Under the pieces are notes generated by a model. It searched no databases and had not been told where the DNA came from. It saw only the letters and a program-made list of their open reading frames with translations. Positions 58,363 through 64,000 of a stretch of 64,000 bases of DNA are shown here, in pieces. Source of the DNA: Hymenobacter negativus. Its GTDB lineage: Bacteria; Bacteroidota; Bacteroidia; Cytophagales; Hymenobacteraceae. Made by a program: the position numbers and the translations under genes. The stretch is from positions 62,001 through 126,000 of the forward strand of contig NZ_JAGETZ010000008.1 of NCBI RefSeq assembly GCF_017571495.1. Reading direction: 5' to 3'. Each line of letters opens with the position of its first letter. The first letter of the stretch is position 1.

Positions 58363-61300
58363 ATGAAAAAAACGTACTGGCTACTCCTGCTTTTGCTGGG
58401 CGTGCTGCTGGCACCTCCCGGCTGGGCCCAGGCCCTGCGCACGGTTAGCGGCACTGTCACGTCGGGCACCGACCAAAGCCCCTTGCCGGGCGTGACGGTG
58501 CTGGTGAAAGGCACCACCACCGGCAGCACCTCCGGGGCTGATGGCCGCTATTCGGTGCAGGCCGCGCCGGGGGCTACGCTGGTGTTCAGTTTCATCGGCT
58601 ACACCTCGCAGGAGCGAGCCGTGGGTGCCGACGGCAGTGTTGATGTTGCATTGAAAGAAAGCACCGCCGCGCTGGATGAGGTCATTGTGACGTCGCTCGG
58701 CATCAAGCAGGAGCGGCGGCAAGTGAACTACGCGGCTCAGCAAGTGAGCGGCGAAGAGATTGTTGACACGCGCCAGCCCAACATCGTGAACGCCTTGCAG
58801 GGCAAAGTCGCGGGCGTGGCCATCACCAGCTCGGGTGGCGCGCCGGGCGAGGGCGCGAGCATCGTTATCCGGGGTGGCAACTCGCTGGACGGCGACAACC
58901 AGCCGCTGTTCGTCATCGACGGCGTGATTATGGATAACTCCTCGTTTGCCGAGTCCACCGTACCGGGCGGCGGCTCGGGCTTCAACGGCCAGCTGGGCCG
59001 CTCGTCGGCCACCACAAACCGCGCCTCCGACATCAATCCCGAGGACGTGGCCAGCATCACGGTGCTGAAGGGCCCGGCGGCATCGGCCCTCTACGGGCTG
59101 CGGGCCGGCAACGGTGCCGTCATCATCACCACCAAGAAGGGCAGCACGGGCCGCACCTCCATCACCTACCGCACCCAGTATTCGCTGGACGAGGTGAACC
59201 GCCTGCCCAAGCTACAGGGCCAGTACAAGCAGGGCACGGGCGGCATCTTCGACCCCACCGTCCGCACGTCGTGGGGGCCGCGCTTCGGGGCCAATGAAAC
59301 GGTGTACGACAACCTGGGCAACTTTTTTGACACTGGCAAAGCCTTCCAGAACTACCTCACCATGTCGGGCGGCACCGACAAGGCCACCTTTTTCCTGTCG
59401 GCTTCCAACCTGAATCAGACCGGCATCGTGCCGAATAGCAGCTACGACAAGACGTCGGTGCGGCTGTCGGGCACGGCGCAGCTGTCGGCCAAGCTCAGCG
59501 CCTCAGCGTCGGCCAACTACATCAACTCGGGCGGGGAGCGGCCGTTTCAGGGGCAGGGCCTTTTTGGTAATTCGCTGCAGCCCAGCGGCTTTTTTCTGAG
59601 CTTGCTGAACTGGCCGCGCAACGACGACGCCCGGATTTTTGAGAACCCCGACGGCACCCGCCGTCGCCTGCTGGGCGCTTCCACCGCGGCCAATGACCCC
59701 GACAATCCCTACTTCAGCGCCGAGCGCAACCCGCAGTCTGACCGCACCAACCGCCTCATCAGCAACGTGTCGCTGGGCTACAAGCCCACCACCTGGCTGG
59801 CGCTGAGCTACATTCTGGGCAACGACTTCTACCAGGAGCGCACCCGCTCGGTGCGGGCTGTGGGCACTTCGCAGGTGGGCAACCAGGACGGCGGCCTGGC
59901 CGAAACCGTGAACTTCAACCAAGTAATCAACTCCAACCTGCTGGCCACTTTCACCCACAAGTTCAGCGAAAACGTGCAGGGCTCGCTGCTGCTCGGCAAT
60001 TCGCTGGAGCTGAACGAGAACAAGGCCAATGATTTCATCGGCACCATTTTCCTGAACACCACCTTCATCAGCCAGAACAACACGGTGAACCGCAACGAGC
60101 TGCAACGCTACTCGACGCGGTCCATCATCGGCAACTTCGCCCGCGTCAACCTTGACCTGTTCCGGCAGGTGACCGTGGAATTGTCGGGCCGCTACGACCA
60201 GTCCTCCACGCTGCCGCGGCCCGATGAGGGCAAGATTTTCGGTAAAGGCTTCGGTTACGGTTCGGCCGCGGTAGGCTGGGAATTTTCCCGCACCCTCAAC
60301 CTCGACACCAACCCCATCCTGAGCTACGGCAAGCTGCGCGCCTCCATTGCGCAGGTGGGCAAGGATACGGGCCCGTACCGCGTGGTGCCAGCACTTACCA
60401 ACAACAACTTCATCGGGGGTGGCCTGCGCAACGCGTTTTTCGGGGCCAACCCCAACCTGCGCCCTGAGCAAACCCGCAGCTACGAGGTAGGCCTGGACCT
60501 GCAGTTCCTCAAAAACCGCCTGCGCCTAGACGGCGCCGTGTACCGCCAGGTGACGACCGACCAGCTCATTGCCCCGCGCGTGAGCCAGGCCACCGGCTTC
60601 ACCTTCCAGTACCTGAACGGCGGCACCGTAACCAACGAGGGCCTGGAGCTGAGCTTGAGCGGCACCCCCATCAAGCAAGCCAACGGCCTGACCTGGGACA
60701 TTGGCGCCAACTTCTTCACCAACCGCAACAGCTCCGAGCTACCCGCCAGCCTGAGCATCGTGGCGCAGGCCGACGCTTCCGTGACAGATTATGTGCAGGG
60801 CGGGGCCTTCCCTGGCCTGCCCATCAGCGGCATAGCCGGCACCGATTTGGTGCGGGCCCCCAACGGCCAGGTGCTCATCAACGCCAACGGCTACCCCTCG
60901 GTGAACGGCGCCTTTACCTACCTCGGCAACCGTGCCCCCGACTTCACCACCCAGGTAACCAATACGCTGACCTATAAAAACGCTACGCTAACCTTTTTGT
61001 GGGATTTCCGCAAGGGCGGCAAGGTGTACAACGGCAACGCGCAGTACGCCACCCGCATTGGCATGAGCGAGCGCACCCTCGACCGCTCCAAGAACATTGT
61101 GATTGACGGCGTGGTAGCCGTGACCGACCCGGCCAATGGCAACGTGACCTACGTGCCCAACACCAAGGCCGTAGAAGCTACCCAAGGCTACTACCGCGAC
61201 ATTCTGGGCGCGGCTGGCGGCATGTTTGTGGAAGACGTGAGCTGGGCCCGCCTGCGCTACGTGACCCTGAGCTACGGCCTGCCCAAAAAGTGGCTAGGCG

Positions 61301-61494
61301 CCTCGGGCATCGTGAAAGGCATCGAGCTAAGCGTGACGGGCCGCAACCTGCTGCTCTTCACCAACTACACCGGCACCGACCCCGAAGTGGCAGCGGCCGG
61401 CTCGGGCGTGCGCGGCGGCGGCTCCGGCGGCTTCGACTACGGCGGGGTGCCCGCCACCCGCGGCGTGGATATGGCCATTCGGGCCAGCTTCTAA
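58363..61494 (+). CDS. SusC/RagA-family TonB-linked outer membrane receptor
   Basis: A 1043-aa transporter. Signal peptide KKTYWLLLLLLGVLLAPPGWAQ; CarboxypepD_reg-like domain (TVSGTVTSGTDQSPLPGVTVLVKGTTTG, FSFIGYTSQER); plug LDEVIVTSLGIKQERRQVNYAAQ ... NALQGKVAGVAITSSGGAPGEG, PLFVIDGVIMDNSSF and ALYGLRAGNGAVIITTKKG; barrel ending GVDMAIRASF. The S-L-G-I-K-x-E-x-R form after the plug start differs from the other SusC here, so the two belong to different subgroups. First gene of a plus-strand operon with susD and a lipoprotein. Confidence 0.95.
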   Translation: MKKTYWLLLLLLGVLLAPPGWAQALRTVSGTVTSGTDQSPLPGVTVLVKGTTTGSTSGADGRYSVQAAPGATLVFSFIGYTSQERAVGADGSVDVALKESTAALDEVIVTSLGIKQERRQVNYAAQQVSGEEIVDTRQPNIVNALQGKVAGVAITSSGGAPGEGASIVIRGGNSLDGDNQPLFVIDGVIMDNSSFAESTVPGGGSGFNGQLGRSSATTNRASDINPEDVASITVLKGPAASALYGLRAGNGAVIITTKKGSTGRTSITYRTQYSLDEVNRLPKLQGQYKQGTGGIFDPTVRTSWGPRFGANETVYDNLGNFFDTGKAFQNYLTMSGGTDKATFFLSASNLNQTGIVPNSSYDKTSVRLSGTAQLSAKLSASASANYINSGGERPFQGQGLFGNSLQPSGFFLSLLNWPRNDDARIFENPDGTRRRLLGASTAANDPDNPYFSAERNPQSDRTNRLISNVSLGYKPTTWLALSYILGNDFYQERTRSVRAVGTSQVGNQDGGLAETVNFNQVINSNLLATFTHKFSENVQGSLLLGNSLELNENKANDFIGTIFLNTTFISQNNTVNRNELQRYSTRSIIGNFARVNLDLFRQVTVELSGRYDQSSTLPRPDEGKIFGKGFGYGSAAVGWEFSRTLNLDTNPILSYGKLRASIAQVGKDTGPYRVVPALTNNNFIGGGLRNAFFGANPNLRPEQTRSYEVGLDLQFLKNRLRLDGAVYRQVTTDQLIAPRVSQATGFTFQYLNGGTVTNEGLELSLSGTPIKQANGLTWDIGANFFTNRNSSELPASLSIVAQADASVTDYVQGGAFPGLPISGIAGTDLVRAPNGQVLINANGYPSVNGAFTYLGNRAPDFTTQVTNTLTYKNATLTFLWDFRKGGKVYNGNAQYATRIGMSERTLDRSKNIVIDGVVAVTDPANGNVTYVPNTKAVEATQGYYRDILGAAGGMFVEDVSWARLRYVTLSYGLPKKWLGASGIVKGIELSVTGRNLLLFTNYTGTDPEVAAAGSGVRGGGSGGFDYGGVPATRGVDMAIRASF

Positions 61495-61523
61495 CGCTTG
61501 GAGGCTATGCCGCGTGCCTGCTT

Positions 61524-61626
61524 ACCTCACCCCCAGCCCCTCTCCCGTGGAGAGGGGAGCCAATTGTCCACCCACGACGTTGGCTTCAGGCTCCCCTCTC
61601 CACGGGAGAGGGGCTGGGGGTGAGGT
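61524..61626. repeat. Perfect 38-bp inverted repeat between susC and susD
   Basis: Arm 61524-61561 (begins ACCTCACCCCCAGCCCCTCT) is exactly complementary to 61589-61626, enclosing 27 bases. Each arm also holds a smaller hairpin (CCCTCTCCC / GAGAGGGG). It occupies most of the 182-base gap inside the operon, so transcripts would form a very stable stem before susD. Related arms are at 51242-51278 and 29752-29859. Confidence 0.97.
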
Positions 61627-61676
61627 TCCCACGTGGGCCGTTTCCTTTTCTTCCTTCTGACTTTCCTCTGACTTAT

Positions 61677-63230
61677 ATGAAAAAGCTACTTATGCTCCTG
61701 GGGCTGGCCCTGGCTGCGCCGGCTCTGACCAGCTGCGAGAAGTTTCTCGATAAAAATACCGACCCTAACAGTCCGACCGAAACCACGCCCAACTTCCTGC
61801 TGCCAAGCATCATCAGCAACGGGCTGGCTATTCAGTATGCTTCCGAGCAGCGGGTGGCGGCCATTACCCAGAACATTGCGGCCCGCTCGGCCAATGCGGG
61901 CGGCATCGACCAGTATTTCTTCACCAACGCCTTCAGCACGGCCACCTTCAACAACACCTACTTCCTGGTGGGCGGCAACATCGGGCCCATGATTAAGCTG
62001 GCCCAGCAGGAGGGCTCGGCTTATTATGTGGGGGCGGGCAAGATTATGATGGCCCTGATTCTGGCCCACGCCACCGACATGCTGGGCGACATTCCCTACC
62101 GCGAGGCCTTCCAGGGCGACAAAAACTACACGCCGGCCTACGACCCGCAGGAGCAGCTCTACGGCGACATCGACCAATTGCTGGACGAGGGCATCACGGA
62201 AATGAGCAAGCCGGCGTCGGCCAATATGCGCCCTTTCTACTCGACCTCACCCAGCCCCAACGGCGACATTCTGTACAAGGGCGACCCCACGAAATGGGTG
62301 CGCCTGGCGTGGTCGCTCAAGGCCCGTCAGCAGCAGCACCTCACCAAAAAAGGCGGCAAGTACGACCCCGCCAAGGTGCTCGACTACGTCAGCAAGGGCT
62401 TCCGGGGCTCGGCCGATGACTGCATCTTGCAGTTCCAAACGCTGGTGTCGCCGCTGGCCAATACCACCAACTACTACGGCCAGACGCGCAACAACTTCGC
62501 TACCTACACCTACGGGGCCAACTTCATCAAATTCCTGAACGGTGCCACCTTCCCGGGTGTAGTCGACCCGCGCCTGCCTATCATGGCCACGGCTACCAGC
62601 ACCGGCGCCGACCCCGGCCGGGGTGGGGGACCGGCTAGCACCACGACGCTGACCGACTTCTACAGCTCCTGGTATGCCCGCGACATTGGCTACATGGACG
62701 TCATCACCTATCACGAGCTCCAGTTCATCAAGGCCGAGGCGGCGTTTCTGGCCAACCAAAAGTCGGTGGCGCTGGCCGCTTACCGCGAGGGCATCCAGGC
62801 GCACATGACCAAGATTGGGCCCGGCGGCACGTTTAGCACGCCCACGGTCACGTTCCCGGCCATTACCCCGGCCCAGATAACGGCCTACCTGGCCAGCGGC
62901 GCCGTGGCCCAGACCGAGGCCGACCTGGCGTCGCCCGCCACGCCCAACGTGCCCCGCGCCATCATGCAGCAGAAGTACATCGCCATGTTCCTGAACCCGG
63001 AATCCTGGACCGACATGCGGCGCTACGACTTCAGCCCCGACATCTACCCCAACCTGGTGTTCCCGGCCGGGGCCAGCTCCGACGCGGGCGGGCAATTTCC
63101 GCGCCGCCTGCTGCCCGGCGCTACCGAGGTGCTCTACAACAACGCCCGCCTGCAGGCCCTCACGGGCCCGGACGGCATCAACGGCCTCAGCCCAAAGTTC
63201 TTCACCCAAAAAATGTGGTGGGACCAGTAG
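61677..63230 (+). CDS. SusD/RagB-family outer membrane lipoprotein (SusD-like_2 subgroup)
   Basis: A 517-aa lipoprotein from the ATG at 61677 (MKKLLMLLGLALAAPALTSCEKF; lipobox Cys20). The longer reading frame upstream of this ATG runs through the inverted repeat and susC and is not coding. The body fits the SusD_2 pattern: DPNSPTETTPNFLLPSII, MALILAHATDMLGDIPYREAFQGD, YGDIDQLLDEGITEM, WVRLAWSLKARQQQHLTKK, and the C-terminal AIMQQKYIAMFLNPESWTDMRRYDF. This subgroup typically pairs with SusC proteins like the one upstream. Ligand unknown. Confidence 0.93.
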   Translation: MKKLLMLLGLALAAPALTSCEKFLDKNTDPNSPTETTPNFLLPSIISNGLAIQYASEQRVAAITQNIAARSANAGGIDQYFFTNAFSTATFNNTYFLVGGNIGPMIKLAQQEGSAYYVGAGKIMMALILAHATDMLGDIPYREAFQGDKNYTPAYDPQEQLYGDIDQLLDEGITEMSKPASANMRPFYSTSPSPNGDILYKGDPTKWVRLAWSLKARQQQHLTKKGGKYDPAKVLDYVSKGFRGSADDCILQFQTLVSPLANTTNYYGQTRNNFATYTYGANFIKFLNGATFPGVVDPRLPIMATATSTGADPGRGGGPASTTTLTDFYSSWYARDIGYMDVITYHELQFIKAEAAFLANQKSVALAAYREGIQAHMTKIGPGGTFSTPTVTFPAITPAQITAYLASGAVAQTEADLASPATPNVPRAIMQQKYIAMFLNPESWTDMRRYDFSPDIYPNLVFPAGASSDAGGQFPRRLLPGATEVLYNNARLQALTGPDGINGLSPKFFTQKMWWDQ

Positions 63231-63277
63231 GGATGGCCGCAGCATCGCTACCGTTTCACTAATAAAAACCTGACATC

Positions 63278-64000
63278 ATGAACACCCAACGATATATCTC
63301 CTGGCTGCTGCCGGTGCTGGCGGTAGCGGGCGGGCTGCTGGCCAGCTGCCAGAAAAACGAAGAGCGGCCCTATGCCGTGAGCAGCGACGACCAATTTCCC
63401 ACCCTGCTCACCAATGCCTTCGGCAACGCCACCAAGTACGCGGTGGGCGAAACGGTGCCCATTGAATTGCAGTTTGCCGCGCAGGGCGCGCCCATCCAGG
63501 AAATCCGCATTTTCCAGCGCATCGAGCCCGCCTCCGATTCGGTGGTGGTGCAGACGCTGCCCGGCACGCAGGCAGTCTATTCGCGCCGCAAATTTGTCGA
63601 TACGCTGGTGGTGAACCTTGTGATTCCCCCTGCGCCCAACCAGGCGCGGGTGCGCTTCTCGGCGGTGGTGGCGAGTGCCAATGGGCTGACCAAGGTGCGC
63701 TCGGTGCCCATTCGGATAGCGGCGGCCACGCCCACGGCGCGCATCGCATCGGTTAGCAACGTGACGGCACCGGCTGCCGCCTCGCTCGTGCCCGGCGACG
63801 TGGTGCGCTACAGCGTGCTCCTGAATGAGAACGGCATCAACGCCTACCCCGAGCGGCCGGCCGCCCCGCCCGCCGCTACCGCCGTGCTCTTCAACAACCT
63901 CGATAGCCTCGTGACCTACGTGCGCGTGGGCACGGCCCCCGAGCGCCGGTTTGCCCGCCAGAAGCTTCCCGCCACCGGCACCCAGACGGGGGCCGCTACC
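63278..64000 (+). CDS. Lipoprotein after the susCD pair (3' end cut off)
   Basis: 241 codons are present; the frame is open to the window end. It starts MNTQRYISWLLPVLAVAGGLLASC with a lipobox Cys at residue 24, then QKNEERPYAVSSDDQFPT. The rest is beta-rich with FnIII-like strands (YAVGETVPIELQFAAQGAPIQEIRIFQRIEP, VRFSAVVASANGLTKVRSVPIRI). Position 47 bases after susD suggests a surface glycan- or ligand-binding lipoprotein of the SusE/SusF-like role, as often encoded third in such operons. I see no specific family match. Confidence 0.75.
   Translation, partial: MNTQRYISWLLPVLAVAGGLLASCQKNEERPYAVSSDDQFPTLLTNAFGNATKYAVGETVPIELQFAAQGAPIQEIRIFQRIEPASDSVVVQTLPGTQAVYSRRKFVDTLVVNLVIPPAPNQARVRFSAVVASANGLTKVRSVPIRIAAATPTARIASVSNVTAPAAASLVPGDVVRYSVLLNENGINAYPERPAAPPAATAVLFNNLDSLVTYVRVGTAPERRFARQKLPATGTQTGAAT

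Noticed and set aside
61290..61676. Upstream extension of the susD reading frame
   Set aside because: It overlaps the susC 3' end and the inverted repeat; the ATG at 61677 gives a perfect lipoprotein signal peptide.

Overview
The window looks like chromosome of a GC-rich member of the Bacteroidota, most likely Hymenobacter or a near relative (Cytophagales). This is inferred from gene content, not from a marker gene. There are two SusC/SusD-type outer-membrane uptake pairs, three secreted proteins with type IX secretion (T9SS) C-terminal domains, many lipoproteins, DUF885, S9 and M28 exported peptidases, and almost no Shine-Dalgarno sequences. No rRNA, tRNA, CRISPR array, intact transposase or phage gene was seen. 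The window starts inside one gene (glgB) and ends inside another (a lipoprotein after the second susCD pair).

Layout. 1-12.1 kb: an alpha-glucan set (branching enzyme, exported GH13 alpha-amylase, a half-glycosyltransferase, GH31 alpha-glucosidase), interrupted by an Imm11-like protein, a small membrane protein, a soluble histidine kinase and a YdeI/DUF1905 protein. 12.1-19.4 kb: small secreted, membrane and unknown proteins, DUF5694, a pseudouridine synthase with a changed active-site motif, an eight-unit 21-bp repeat tract and a dipeptide epimerase. 19.6-23.1 kb: two T9SS cargo proteins, one a reprolysin-like metalloprotease. 23.5-30.3 kb: a divergent DCC/HTTM pair, a lipase-like hydrolase, a lipoprotein, a metallo-beta-lactamase-fold protein, a flavin reductase and a DoxX protein. 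30.3-40.4 kb: five consecutive exported peptidase-type genes on the minus strand (DUF885, M28, S9, M3, DUF885). 40.4-42.3 kb: a lipoprotein and a T9SS protein. 42.7-47.7 kb: a GH3/beta-lactamase-fold fusion and an acyl-CoA ligase. 47.8-57.9 kb, minus strand: proC, nagX-like acyltransferase, anmK, susD, susC and a nagB/PIG-L fusion. 58.4-64 kb, plus strand: a second susC, susD and a lipoprotein.

The most coherent system is the right-hand 21 kb. A GH3 enzyme of the NagZ type, 1,6-anhydro-MurNAc kinase (AnmK), a NagX-type membrane acyltransferase and a GlcN-6-P deaminase/deacetylase fusion surround two SusCD pairs that diverge from a shared 429-bp region. That region holds two adjacent perfect palindromes. 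I infer uptake and catabolism or recycling of amino-sugar polymers such as peptidoglycan fragments or chitin oligomers.

Intergenic space is rich in inverted-repeat elements. At least two recurrent families are visible, one with arms reading CCTGAGC...GAAGGACCTTATCAC and one with CGTCATGC-type ends. There is also a perfect 38-bp inverted repeat between susC and susD of the plus-strand operon.
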